A DNA stretch of 64,000 nt, taken from contig CM029122.1 in assembly GCA_016859345.1 (NCBI GenBank), positions 1,482,501-1,546,500 of the forward strand, given 5' to 3'. Source of the DNA: Istiophorus platypterus (Eukaryota; Chordata; Actinopteri; Istiophoriformes; Istiophoridae). Positions 1-12,060 of this stretch are shown piece by piece. Position numbers and translations under genes: made by a program. Each line of letters begins with the position of its first letter. Within the stretch, counting starts at the first letter, position 1. The notes below the pieces were generated by a model. It searched no databases. It was not told the origin of the DNA and saw nothing but the letters and a program-made list of their open reading frames with translations.

Positions 1-347
<347 letters not shown>

Positions 348-938
348 TGTTTTGCCGTATTGTACTGATTACATGTAAGACCACAAACATCATTAAAGGA
401 AGATGACTACTTTAAAGACTCAAAATGATTCCATTTTAGTCCTCAAAAAGACATCAGCATACCTCCCAGTTTAACAGTCAGAATGGAAGCAAAACCATAA
501 CCATCTGGGAGAAAGTATTTCAGCCTGTGCCCAGCTTTGACAACAGCTCGATGTGAGTGGGTAGTGAGTCAGCATGTCCCTGGTCAGAAGTGAAAAAAAA
601 GAAGAAGAAGAAGAAAAGGAACAAAAACACTGCATCAGCAGTTTGTTCAGAAACAGCTGGATGGCGACTCACAGACCGACTCTCAGCCGCCTCTGACCTT
701 TACAGACCCAAGAGCAACGCTCCACTAATGCAAAGTGTCCACTGGGGGACACTTTTCTGTTAATTTAAACTTTATTTATTTGTGAAATTGTGTGACACTA
801 AACAAAAACAAGCAAAAAAACAAAAAACAAAAAACAAAAAAAAACAAAGTGGACATTAGATGAGCATGTGTTAGGTGATGTGTGAGTGCCTGTTTGGACA
901 AGGAGATGAATGTATGCAACATTTTTATTATTGTTGTA

Positions 939-939
<1 letters not shown>

Positions 940-996
<57 letters not shown>

Positions 997-1051
997 TATT
1001 AATAACAATGATAATAACAACAACAACAATGACAACAACAACAACAACAAT
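940..1051. repeat. Compound (AAT)n-(AAC)n microsatellite
   Basis: AAT units run from about 940 to 994 and, after an imperfect junction with GAT and AAC units, AAC units run to about 1051. It explains the poly-Asn, poly-Ile and poly-Leu open frames in this area, which are not genes. Confidence 0.95.
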
Positions 1052-1547
1052 AGTGCCCCCCCCAGCACAACAGCCATTAGTCCAGATAGGAGACAGCTGG
1101 GTCGGGTCAGCGAGGGGATAAGTTTCCAGAAGGCGCTGAGTCGAATGAGGAGGAACTTTGAGAAAAGAGGAACCAAAATGTTCACGCTTTAGCCGTTTGA
1201 TGACAAAATGTGAGAGAGGAAACAAAGAGGAAGTCCAGGGTGAAGCTGTTAGCGTGAAAAGTGTCTGAAGGGGACAAACTGAAAGGGAGCATTTCCTGGG
1301 GCTTTTGTCCAGCAGCAGTTTTTTTTTTTGCAATTGCTCATGGGAGGGAAAAAAAAAGGAAGTGACGGCCACACGGAAGCAGACAGAAAGCAGAAGAGGA
1401 CGTTTCCATGTAAACAACGTCTTCAGAACACTTATCAAACAGCTCTGTTCAGCCCAGGGACTCTCTGGCCCTGAGCGGTGTCTGACAGGCGGAAAGTCTC
1501 CGCCGTGTACCAGTTGGTCTGAGAGGTATCTTTAGGGCTCTGTGGAT

Positions 1548-1770
1548 CAGAGCTGCAGCTGATGATTGTTATTATTACTGACTAATCTGGTGATTGTTAC
1601 ATACATATTAAACCTATAAAATGTCAGAACATTGTGAAATTGTCCGACCAACAGTCCAAAAGCCTGTGATATTTAGTTTAATAGGATATAAAACAGTAAA
1701 GCTGGAAATCTGAAAACACCTTATTTTTTGCTATTTCTGCATAAAAATTACTATAATGTTTAAATCAATT
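1548..1770. repeat. Dispersed teleost repeat fragment (GCAGCTGATGATT family)
   Basis: The sequence begins with an AGAGCTGCAGCTGATGATT-like end, then carries the sub-terminal phrase CCGACCAACAGTCCAAAA and an AT-rich tail. The same family with GCAACTAAT-type ends recurs near 2700-2998, 3790-4042, 4545-4632, 32029-32380, 35118-35405 and 35820-36150. I read it as a short non-autonomous repeat. The family name cannot be given without a repeat library. Confidence 0.55.
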
Positions 1771-2699
1771 AAATACAGTTAATATATTAAACACAAACTA
1801 CCCTTAACTGTACTTCAAGTTTTCAATTCATTTTATCTAATGTTTGTTCATATCATTTTATTATGTGAAGTATTTTCTGGATCTGTTTCACAAGACTCCC
1901 CTGAATTCGCCAACAAGACCCGACAGGCCCTCTAACCCACACACGCACACGCATGTCAACATAGCGAGGTATGCTGGCGTCAGACAAAGAAGGAACAACA
2001 TGTACAGTCAGAAAGTCACACACTCCGGCACAAAACTTAAGGATTTTTTTTGGGGGGGGGCGACAACGTTGTAATTTCAAAGTTTTACCATTAAAGCAGT
2101 CCAAAATCTAAAAGATATTCAAATTATGCTGATTTAAAATGGAGAGAAGTGGGAAATCCTCACTATCGAGAAGCTGACAGCAGAGAAAGTTTTTGATAAA
2201 CTATTTAAAATTTAATTTAAATTTCTTTTGACCTGCTCATTGATCAATCAACATTGTTTTTTCTGATTTGAAGAGTAAAATTGTTTTCACATTATTTACA
2301 TAAACATATTGATATTTCAGCTATTGCAGAGGTTCTTAATTGGGCAGAAATGGAAATTGAATACTGCAGATGTGGGCTACAACCAAATTAATTTCCCCTA
2401 TTTTTCTTGATTAATCGATTAAGTTTGATGACTTGAATTGGTTCTTTAGTTTTCTTTAATTATTTTACTTAATTAACTGTTACCCGATTAAACATGATTA
2501 ATATGAATTATTACTAATACTTAGGTATTTTTGGAGATGAGGAATGAAAATTTAATAATGTCTAATATTAATACTACAAATTCGGGCTTCAGCAAATAAT
2601 TAATTTCATTGTCAATATTCAACCAGTTGAATTATACCTAAAAATACAATTATATATGATTAATATAATTTCCCACAGCCCAGTGTCACTGATTCATAT

Positions 2700-2998
2700 T
2701 AAGACTTGACCTGTCTTATTTCCATTTCAATTAATCTGGTGATCTTTTTGATTAATCGATTAATCATTTAGCCTAAAGGAAACATCAGAAAACACCAAAA
2801 AATGCTGAAGGTAATTTCTTCCTCGTCTCCCAATCTGACCAAACCCTGAAAGATTATTCCTTTAATATGATTTGTACGAAAAAAAGAAAACAGACCCAGC
2901 AAATCTTCGGCATTTTGGAACATTTTCTGAAATAATTGATCGTTTATCAAAACAGCTGCAGGTTAATTTTCTGCTGATAATCAACTAATAACTTCAGC
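2700..2998. repeat. Dispersed repeat fragment with ATTAATCGATTAAT termini
   Basis: TTGATTAATCGATTAATCATTT near the left side and CTGCAGGTTAATTTTCTGCT near the right side are the typical ends of the AT-rich short repeat seen several times in this window. There are no coding features. Confidence 0.5.
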
Positions 2999-3141
2999 TG
3001 TTCTGTTCGTAGCAAATTTTGTCCACGGCGAAGCTAAAATTCCAACTGTGTTTTATGGACCTCTGATCTCTGACCAACAGGCCACAGCTGCCACTGTCCA
3101 TCCATTTCCCCTTTTCTTCTCTGACCACTTCTGCCCCACTT

Positions 3142-3160
3142 TGTGTGTGTATGTGTGTGT

Positions 3161-3237
<77 letters not shown>
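3142..3237. repeat. (GT)n microsatellite with A interruptions
   Basis: GT dinucleotides with a few ATGT and ACGT interruptions at the left end become a pure run from about 3170 to 3237. It is in ITM2B intron 1. Confidence 0.97.
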
Positions 3238-3240
<3 letters not shown>

Positions 3241-3789
3241 CTCTGCAGATGATTCGTCTCGTCGTGCACAAGAACCGCTACAAGCTTGGTCTTATTCTGA
3301 AAGGATTTCCCCCCCCTGGCCTGGGCTGCTGTGTCAGGAACTGATGCAACAGCATCAGGCTGCTTTCAATTCGCACAATCAAGCTACAATGACCGTCTCT
3401 GTGCATTTAAGACTCAGATAAACTAACCGGCCATGTTAAAAAAACATTTTCAGTTAATTAGGTTTCGAGTACTCTGACATGGTTCATGCGTCACTGTAAA
3501 CAAACACTGCAAACAACTGCCATATTGTTGTATTAATATAGGGAACTATTCCTATTAACACCATGGTAATGATTCCAGTCATTATTAGATGAGTTTACAA
3601 CTTCTATCAAAAGACGCTTTTATGCAGTAATAAAAATGCATTGTGTCTCAATTCCACTGGAACAATATAAATTACCAAAGGAGTTTTTTCTTCACTGGCA
3701 CAAATCCAGTGAGTGGTGACATGCTGACACTTTTATTGTCAGTTATTGTTTTCATTGACAGTTAGACTTTGCAGCATTTAAAGATTTAC

Positions 3790-4042
3790 TTATAGCCTTT
3801 GTTTGCCAATATTTCCATATTTTCCATACATCGTCGAGTGTCTCGTTTTTTCAAATTAATGGTCCAAAACCCAACATGGTCTTTAATCACAGAAAAGAAA
3901 CAAAGAAAAGCAGCAGATTCTCAAATCTGAAAACATGGAGGCATCAAGTTCTCAACATTTCTGCTGCAACTGATTATCATAATATTTACTGATTAATTTT
4001 TTTTCAATCGAATAATTGATTTATTGACTAATTGTTGCAGAC
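3790..4042. repeat. Dispersed repeat fragment, opposite orientation
   Basis: It carries TGGTCCAAAACCC, TCTCAAATCTGAAAAC and an AT-rich end TTGACTAATTGTTGCAG. These are the same building blocks as the short repeat at 32029-32380 and 35118-35405, so it is a diverged member of that family. Confidence 0.5.
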
Positions 4043-7000
4043 AGATCTTACTGAATTCCCCCCCAGGAATATTAAACCAAATTGACTCTAGTGTTTTGTG
4101 TGTTTTCAGGCATTTTTTTTATAAGCTTATTTAATTTTGCCTGAACAAATAAGTTTCATCTCCTATTCAGGATTTTAGAACAGAGGTTTTTTTCATTTAC
4201 CTCATCAATATTCTATATGAGTATTGTGCTATTCTCCGTTTCCCCCTGTTCTAAATGTGGCCCAGTCTTCCAGCAAAGGTTTCTTAGCGGATCAGCCTGC
4301 GCCGTCCTGATCGTTCCACCTGAGAACAGCCTGAGTATCTGTCTCCGTGGAGACAGGTGAGTGTCAGTGTACGGGACCGATTCAGTTTCAGTCTGCTGGC
4401 GGAACCACATGAAACCCCATCCTCTGCCCTGAGTGGCCTCGGTGGGGGCAGAGGCTCTGGGTTAAATCGCTGAGATTGGATGCACAGCGAACACTGAGGC
4501 TAAACTTCGTTTCCAAGAACAAAGTGTCGCTGACTCAACATTTTCCGTTTTATCCGACCAACAGTACAAAACCCAGTGATTGTTTTGTTTCTTTGTTTTT
4601 TAACTGATTAATCATCTATCCGTTGCAGCTCTGGACAGAACATAACCTCCTGGTGGTTTCTGCTGCAGGTGTAAATCTGCTTCTGTGGTTCATATAATGA
4701 GGTACTGAGACAGGTCTGGTCACCAGGAGTAGTAGCTCCGTGGGGCCACTCGGGTGGGAGGTGTCTGGGCCTCAGAGCTGCCGGGGGAGGGGGGTTTTCC
4801 TCCACTCCCCATATATCCGCAGCTTGGTTAATCCCCCCTCCTCTTGAGGTTTAGTGGCCGGTGCACTGCAGGGGGCAGCTAAAAGCCTCCGGCTGAGTCT
4901 CTACAGGATCCGTCAGACCCTAATCCCTTTCAAGAGGCCCGCGTGCCCGACCACAATCAGAGGACATGCATGAAGCGATCGGCGTGAGCCAGGATGTAGC
5001 TGAGGAACCGGTTTGGTCTCCAGTCCGGTGATGAGGTTGTCCACTGAATCTGAAGGTAGCTAATGCTAAACTGACATCAAATGCCCATGGAAAAAAAACA
5101 AAACACCACCACAAATGATGTAGCTGGTACCAAACAGACAAAGTCCGGCCAACAAACCAAAGTAAGGTTGATTCATTTGCATAAACAAAGTGCAGCCAGA
5201 GATGGAGATAATTTACATTTATTAGATTATGAAAATAATTTCAAAAATATTTCCATTTCAGACTGAATCTCCAGCTAACTCCTGCAGGTACAGGTCCCAA
5301 AGCATCACACACACACACACAACACAAAGTACCAAAGAGAGTGTGTGGTGTACTCAAGTTACCACCACACAAGATTAAGATGAGCAGCAAAGCCTCACGG
5401 TTGAGAAGGTTTAGCATTTTACACTGATTAATCAATTACCACGGAGATGCATAGAATAAACAGAATAAATACAATAAAAAGAAAAAGTTTTAAACATGAC
5501 CCAAATTTGAACAACTCCAATGTGACACGAAAGTTAAAGTGGATTTTTAAATTTAACACAACACACAGTTTGACACCTAAAGAAATTATTTGTTGTCAAC
5601 ATCTGCCAACATTTCCTAACTCAACGATAATTAAGTCAATTTTATCAATGTAAAAATAACACACGACAATTTCTGTCCTTAGACCTTTGATTCAGATATG
5701 GAACAACTCACAAAACAAAGAAAGACCATATTTTTTGAACTGATCTGTGGAAATTTGTGCATCTGGAAAAAAATATCAATAAATCTATGATCATTCCAAT
5801 CACACAACACGACATGTTCGGGAAGCCTGGCTGATTTAAATTTAATAATTTCAGAAACACTGATGATTTCATGCTCAAAAGTAGAGAAAGCTTTAGAGCA
5901 AGTCAAATTCAACAGTAATTCTCGATGTGACTGATGTAAACTGGCAGGTGCATCAAATTCATCAGCCGTCAGCTATTCCACACATCACCGCAGCAAGATA
6001 GCAGCAAGTGTGTGCACATGAAGCTCTTCGCCCAGACGCGTAAAAATGAAAGTTCCACTGCAACACCCACATTATCAGCCTGGCTACACCAGAGCACAGC
6101 TACTGCCAGCTCGTCCTAATACAGCCCTCTGCGCCCACATTCACAGCAGACCGTCCGAATATATCCGACTCCTGCTCCGGTGCCTCAGCTCCAGGTTCGG
6201 GTCTCATCCCACATTCTTTTTCAAGCTCTTTTTAAGACTCTGTTACACCTGTAGATAAGTAGTCGGTATGGGGTTTCCATGCCTAACCACAGCCGGAGCT
6301 CACGTGAGCTCAGCGCCGCGAGGACGAGCCCCACCCATCCATGCAGCTCCCCCCCCCCGCCCTGCACTGACGCCGGTCTAACGTCCACGTGCCACGGAGC
6401 GAGCAGGGTTCACATCCCCAGCCACTGACGTGAGCATCGCAGCACCCAGCCAACAGCCCGACGTGACGTGTTAATGTGCTCTTAGATAATCCCCGGCGTT
6501 CCGCCGTGCCAACCATCAGCTGGGCCGGCTGCGGGTTATTTTCAGTGCTCGATCTATGGGAGTTCTGCAGAGGAAACACGGCCCATCTATTCCATTACTA
6601 TCTTCTATTTTACTTCATCGTATTAGAACCAAAATGTGTCCTTTTATATCTTCATCCCCCGAGTACAGTACTTTAAACTGCTTTTTGATGATATCAGTCG
6701 GCTCAGAGGTCAATGTTATCAATACCCATTTTCTGAGCAAAAAGAGTCATTCAACAAATCAACCATGTAACTCAAAACAATTACAACTTCAAAACATTTG
6801 CTGTCTGCAGCTTCTCAAATTTGATCATTTTCTGCTTTTCCTCATTTTTTTTAATCGTGGTAATTAAAACTTTTCTAGCTTATCAGACTGATGTTGGACT
6901 TTAAACACGTCACTGGAGTTATGTTTTTACCATATAGCTAATAGTGCAACAGGGCAGAAATTATTCAACACAACATACGAATAATAAGACTACCTTATAT

Positions 7001-8939
7001 ATAAGGATGTTTTAAAGTACACACACTAGCAAGAATATAAAAAACACTGAAAATGTATTTCATTAACTGTGGTACATCTGTAACTCAAGGGTTAAAGAAT
7101 CTAATACTAAAAAATAGACAAACCATAAATAATTACAATACAAACTGCCGAAAACTAAATGAGCCTCAACGTGCCTGAAAAACATCAATTTGGACTCTGC
7201 TCATCTATGTTAAGAATCTGTCAATATTTTTTTTACATTCTACACAAAATAAATGAAAAAACAAGCCACCGATAACTCAGTTCTGGTAAAATAAAGCAGC
7301 GAACATTACAAAAAAAAGACAGACAGAAGATTCAGGGACTTTTTAAAGCTTCCCAGTATCAAAACAAATCTTTAAGCCGAGCTCATTAAAGACTGGATCT
7401 AGAAATGAGCAGAGGCAGCACAGAGACCACGAAGGCAGCAGGAAATTAGCTGTTAATCTGCACAAAGTCAAACTACGTTTAATAAGGTGCTGATTAACCT
7501 TTCTAATCCAATCTGAGTTGACGCAGCACAAACAGGCCTCACAGTATATATATGAAAAATGTGTGCAAACTACAATAATCTATGAATACTGTAGTGAAAA
7601 ACAATTATGATGAAATTTTAATGTTAGAGCGGAAGATGTAAACCTTGGTTTTTTTTTTCAATTTTAATGAGTTAGAGCTTCTTTTCTGTTAAGTGATTCA
7701 CTATTTTATTTATTTATTTTTAATATATCCTGGTTCCAGCTTCTAGAAACAGAGAGGATTATGATGATTTAACTGAATTTAAGCTGAACATCTCTGGGTT
7801 TTTGGACTGATCAAGACAATATAGGACATTTAAAAGAATCATAACAGGCATTTTTTTTGGTTGTGACCGTGTTGTGACATTTTAGAGACAAAAGGATAAC
7901 ACATTAGCCCTAGACCTAAGTGTGCTCGAGCTTCATGTTCAACAGGAAGAAACCAACATCCCTGTTTGGCTGCAGAACTGCCATCTGAATGCACACGATA
8001 AGACTTATTAAGGGAAAAGCTAAACTAAGCGCGTAGACATGCTTAGCCTAAAATTTGGCTGGTCTATTTTTTGTTTCTATAAATGTCTCTTCAACTGTCT
8101 TCAGTCACCGAGGGTTTAGCTGATTGGTGTCGACTCTGTTTAATCTGTCAGAGACTGACACAAGTGGCCTGACGGAAGGTCGCCGACTCGGAGTTGCACA
8201 TGACGCAAAACAATACTTTTGACAATTTTATAGACACCAGGAACCAGGACCAGTGTGTGCCTCAAAAGTATATGCCGGTTTCTCCCAGAACTCCTTGAGT
8301 AAAACAACTATTTCCTTTTTGCATTGTAAATTCAAAATGGAGGTGTGGATTTCTATTTTTAAAACAAAAAAACACAAGTGAAACAGAAAGAGTGATGCAA
8401 CGACAGAAAGTGAGAGACTGAGACAGTCAAACTTAAACAGAGTCAGAAACTGAAAATCATTTATGCTCCGTTCACTGTGGTCTTTACCTAAATTTAAAGT
8501 ATCTGAAACAGCAGACTCGAGGTTCTAGTAGTTGGTGCTGAGTGTCCTGCAGCAGGAAGTGTTTTCCTCTGGCCTCTTTTCCTCTGAAAAAGCACTTCAC
8601 AGGTCAGAAAACCACTGAGTCCTTCACCACCAATGTCAGAAAAACTGCTTTTCATCTTTCAAAGAATATCATTCTGGAGTAAGAGGCTTCTTACGCACAT
8701 ACTTATCTATTTCTTATCAGTTAAATTAGTGCAACTTGGGGGTGTCCAAATAAAGTGTGTTTGGCCTGGAACGGAGTCCAATCGGATACAGATATTTATC
8801 TCACATTAAATGTTGATTAAATAGCATATGTCAACAGGGAAATTAGGTTTGAACAAGTGGGGAGTAGTGTTATATTTGAGGTGTTCGCTCCATCAGATGT
8901 GGTTTTTAAATGGGGGGAGCACCATAGTCACTATCCTCT

Positions 8940-9095
8940 CCTGATGTCTTTACTGTAGAAATGAACCAGGGAGAAAATCTGTCCAACAGCCAAGAATCAC
9001 AGCTGTCACGGATGATGAGCTCAGGGAGACTGGGGCCTGGAAAAAACCTGAGTGTCGGAGGAAATTATTCTCACTACAATACGGCAATCAGCTGA
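8940..9095. repeat. Old dispersed repeat, copy A (inverted match to 39500-39665)
   Basis: AAATGAACCAGGGAGAAAAT and a downstream GATGATGAGCTC are shared, in reverse complement, with the segment at 39500-39665 in SUCLA2 intron 5. Similarity continues into GAAATTATTCTCAC versus GAAAATGATTCTGAC. The pair looks like two decayed copies of one element. Confidence 0.55.
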
Positions 9096-10320
9096 CCATG
9101 GACCAAACCTACAGGTGTCCGGCTGAGGAAACGCTCTGAAGGAGCCATAACATCACCAGATGACGGCAAGTAGATGAGGAACGCCGTAGTACAGATCCAT
9201 TCACTATGAGCCTTGTTTTACCAGTGTTCTTTCATACGAGTGCGATTACTTGGGGTGAACATTTACTTCAGGATGTGGCGCTCACTCCATCAGTGAACAA
9301 AATGGTAAAGGTCCAAAGGGATGTGACACTGCCCCAAAGAGACAAACAGACATCGAGTGGCTTATAAACTGTATAGAAACAGAAATTAAAAATCATCACA
9401 TCGGCGGGCAACAATCTCCTCACAACAGACCGTCAACACCACGGGCGACATCCAAGCTCACACAGTTGAATCAACTTGTCTGTAAAACAGCATTGACACG
9501 AACGGAAAATTAGAATCTACAGGAAGGAGGGTTCACTGCAGAGCTGTTGTGTTGGACTCCACCTTGGTCGTGTACCTAATAAACTGCCAACCATTACCTT
9601 GCTTTGGGTTCTGTCATGCACATGAAACCCACCCACCCGGACAGGGGAAGCCCCCCCCCAAAAAAAACCAACACAAATAAGTACAGAATCTGCTGCTGCG
9701 CTTGAGCTGACTTCAATCCCCAGGAGGAAAACATTAAACTGCGATTATCAAGATAAGAGCCAGTCTGACTAAAACTCAAGGGGGGGGGTGTGAAAACCCA
9801 CCTAGATTAACCCTGAACAATCACAGCCACAGTAACCACACAGCAAGGCAGAGTAATGTCGCAGCAGCCAAGATATTAAATCGCATTGCACAGACCGAAT
9901 GAATAGATTGAGTCGAGACAAGAACTCCCAAGACCTTAAAAACCTGATCAGCTCGATCTGAATCCCCCCCCCCGCCCCCAATTTAGCTTGTGTTTCCACT
10001 ACATTTATAGAGAATGTGTTCTCATCTGCGACCTTTGCCGTACATGCAACTGAATTTGCGACCCAGCTCTCCGAGATCATAGTCCTGTAGAGAACACAAG
10101 CCAGCCTGACAGTCTGCACGCAGGGCTGGGAACTCCCCTGAAACGGAGACGCCGCTTTCACAACAGGGTGGAGACGGAGCAGGAGGAGTTCTCTCTGGGC
10201 TTCACCCACAGAGACACCGCCAGGCTGCAGAACCCGGACCCGCTCCCAAAGCAGGGCTTATTCTAATAAAACCGCCCCGAACGCAACTCTGTTCATCAGA
10301 GCGGAAAACGGTCCGGGGCT

Positions 10321-10353
10321 CAGCAAAAACAAAAACAAAAACAAAAACAAAAA
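10321..10353. repeat. (CAAAAA)n short tandem repeat
   Basis: About five units of a six-base A-rich repeat lie in ITM2B intron 1. Confidence 0.9.
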
Positions 10354-10520
10354 ACAGCTAGAACGAGGACGCAACTTGTAAAGCAAGCAACATATTGTAT
10401 AAAAACACAGAGAGAAAAGTCCCCGGCACATTAATGAATATTACAGATTAAACAAAAACTACGACAAAAACATAAAACACTGTGTGGCAGGAACTGTGGC
10501 TGAGCTCCAGTGGTTAGCCT

Positions 10521-10524
<4 letters not shown>

Positions 10525-10554
<30 letters not shown>
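10525..10554. repeat. (CA)n microsatellite
   Basis: A CA run of about 15 units in ITM2B intron 1. Confidence 0.97.
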
Positions 10555-10557
<3 letters not shown>

Positions 10558-11566
10558 ACCCCAGACACGCTGAAGACACTCTTCTTTGCGGAAACCTTTG
10601 CATAACTTCATACCTTCTACTGCACGTTTGCATGAAAGGTAACTTCCCCCTTGTGTTGTAACCCACCGAGGCCGACGAACTGAGAACCTCGCCTCCTTTT
10701 CAACACCCTTTAAAAACCAAACTCATCATTTACACTGGACCAAGATGTCAGCTGGTCAAACATTGGTGTTGAAAAACAGACGTTTCTGACCGCAGATATA
10801 ACGTGCATGAGGATGCCCCCCCCCCCCCCCGTGGCTCTCTCTTTTGGGTGACGCACTTTTCAAAAAAGGCAGTTTTCTCAAGAACGAACCCAAAGTGTCA
10901 CAAATAAAAGAGACAAAGCTGCTGAAAGACAGAGACAACGCATGACACCGACCTGAAACGATGAGTTGAGCAGGAGGAAGTTAACACCGCTCGGCTCCAA
11001 CAGTCCAGGCAAAAAATGAATGCGGATACATGTTCAAATAAAATGGCTTCAGCTTGTTTACTTTTCGCTACACAAGCTGGTTTACTTTTCTGGCTAATTA
11101 CCAAACAATGTTAAAAATAAATGCAATTCCGCCGTAACTGTCATCATAAACTAACTTTTATTGCTTTCCCATAAATAAATCAAACTAAAAGCTGTGGTTA
11201 CAGAAATAAACCAAATTTATAAATAAGGTCGTAATTACTAACTGTGATCTTCAGCCCAAGGTAGGAAAGCTGACTCACTCGAGAAGACATTTTTTAAAAA
11301 TGTAAAACGGCAGTAACCAGCAAAACTATGTAAATATCACGTTTAACAAAGGAAAGAAAAAACTTAAATTCAACACATGGAAGTGGCCAAACTCACTTAT
11401 TAGGTAACGTTACAGTGAAAAGTCCTAGAAAATACAGCAGTGACCTGTTTTAAAGAGTAAACAGTTACAGAAACAGTGGAAATAAACTACGAGATGAACA
11501 ACAACTCCGTGTTTGCTTCGTCTTATGAGTTAGCCGAGTTAGCCGAGTTAGCCATTTTCTACTCAC

Positions 11567-11650
11567 TTTGTCCTCATCGGGGATAAGAGTTTCGGCGTCC
11601 TTCTTCACGTCCTTCTGCGCCAAGGCCGAGTTAAAAGACACTTTAACCAT
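11567..11650 (-). CDS. itm2b: ITM2B (BRI2) integral membrane protein 2B, coding exon 1 only
   Basis: The exon codes 28 residues beginning MVKVSFNSALAQK and ending PDEDK, directly followed by a strong donor GTGAGT. The first residues match the conserved start of vertebrate ITM2B, a type II membrane protein of the secretory pathway with a short cytoplasmic tail, one membrane segment, a BRICHOS domain and a furin-released C-terminal peptide. Only the start of the cytoplasmic tail is visible; all later exons are beyond the left edge, so nothing can be said about the BRICHOS domain or the released peptide. The start ATG (11,650-11,648) is the one that gives the family's N-terminus; an upstream in-frame ATG at 11,710 is less likely. 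The exon ends at phase 0. ITM2B next to MED4 and SUCLA2, in this relative orientation, agrees with vertebrate synteny and supports the call. Which of the fish ITM2B paralogues this is cannot be told. Confidence 0.9.
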
Positions 11651-12060
11651 CCTGGAACAAGCGCCGGAGAATCCCCGCCGGTGGGAAGAAATGCGACGAA
11701 AAAGCTGCAAAAACAGACGAACCAGAGAGAATTTGCTCCGAGGTGAAGCGATCGCACTTCACTCTTCACTCCGGCCAAGTCTGATCTGTTGCGATAAGGC
11801 GGCGCCAAGCTAGCAACAGACGACCCCTCCAAAATAAAAGTCCGGTCTGTGGCGATACCAGTGCCTGACCGCACCACCCCGGCTGGCTTCAAAATAAAAG
11901 TCCGGTCTGTGGCGATACCGGCTGAGCCAAGCCGGGAACAGGAAACACCGCTTCCGGGCTGGTTTCAAAACAAAAGTCGGATCCGTCGCGATAAAGGCGA
12001 AGGGCGCGGAAACCACGGCTTCCTTGCTGATTTCAAAATAAAAGCACAGCGGTGGAGGCA
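11651..12060 (-). promoter_or_regulatory. ITM2B 5' UTR/promoter region, CpG-rich, with repeated motif
   Basis: This CpG-rich stretch precedes the ITM2B start on the minus strand. It contains a degenerate repeated segment: AAAATAAAAG begins at 11831, 11891 and 12035, with the variant AAAACAAAAG at 11967. In the first three copies it is followed by GTCCGGTCTGTGGCGATA or a close variant (GTCGGATCCGTCGCGATA). The first two copies are exactly 60 bases apart. The transcription start is not visible by eye, so the boundary between UTR and promoter is open. Confidence 0.6.
11826..12045. repeat. Degenerate tandem repeat, units of 60-76 bp, upstream of ITM2B
   Basis: There are four units whose core is CAAAATAAAAG. 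Three continue with a conserved 18-base block ending GCGATA; the last has diverged to GCACAGCGGTGG. Spacings between cores are 60, 76 and 68 bases. The sequence between cores is GC-rich and less well conserved. Confidence 0.8.

Noticed and set aside
776..1438. 220-codon minus-strand frame
   Set aside because: Its middle is the AAT/AAC microsatellite (poly-Ile and poly-Val), and it has no splice context or recognisable domain.
9802..10209. 135-codon minus-strand frame in ITM2B intron 1, considered as a possible ITM2B exon or nested gene
   Set aside because: The product has no ITM2B transmembrane or BRICHOS features, no family that I recognise, and no suitable acceptor and donor in phase.
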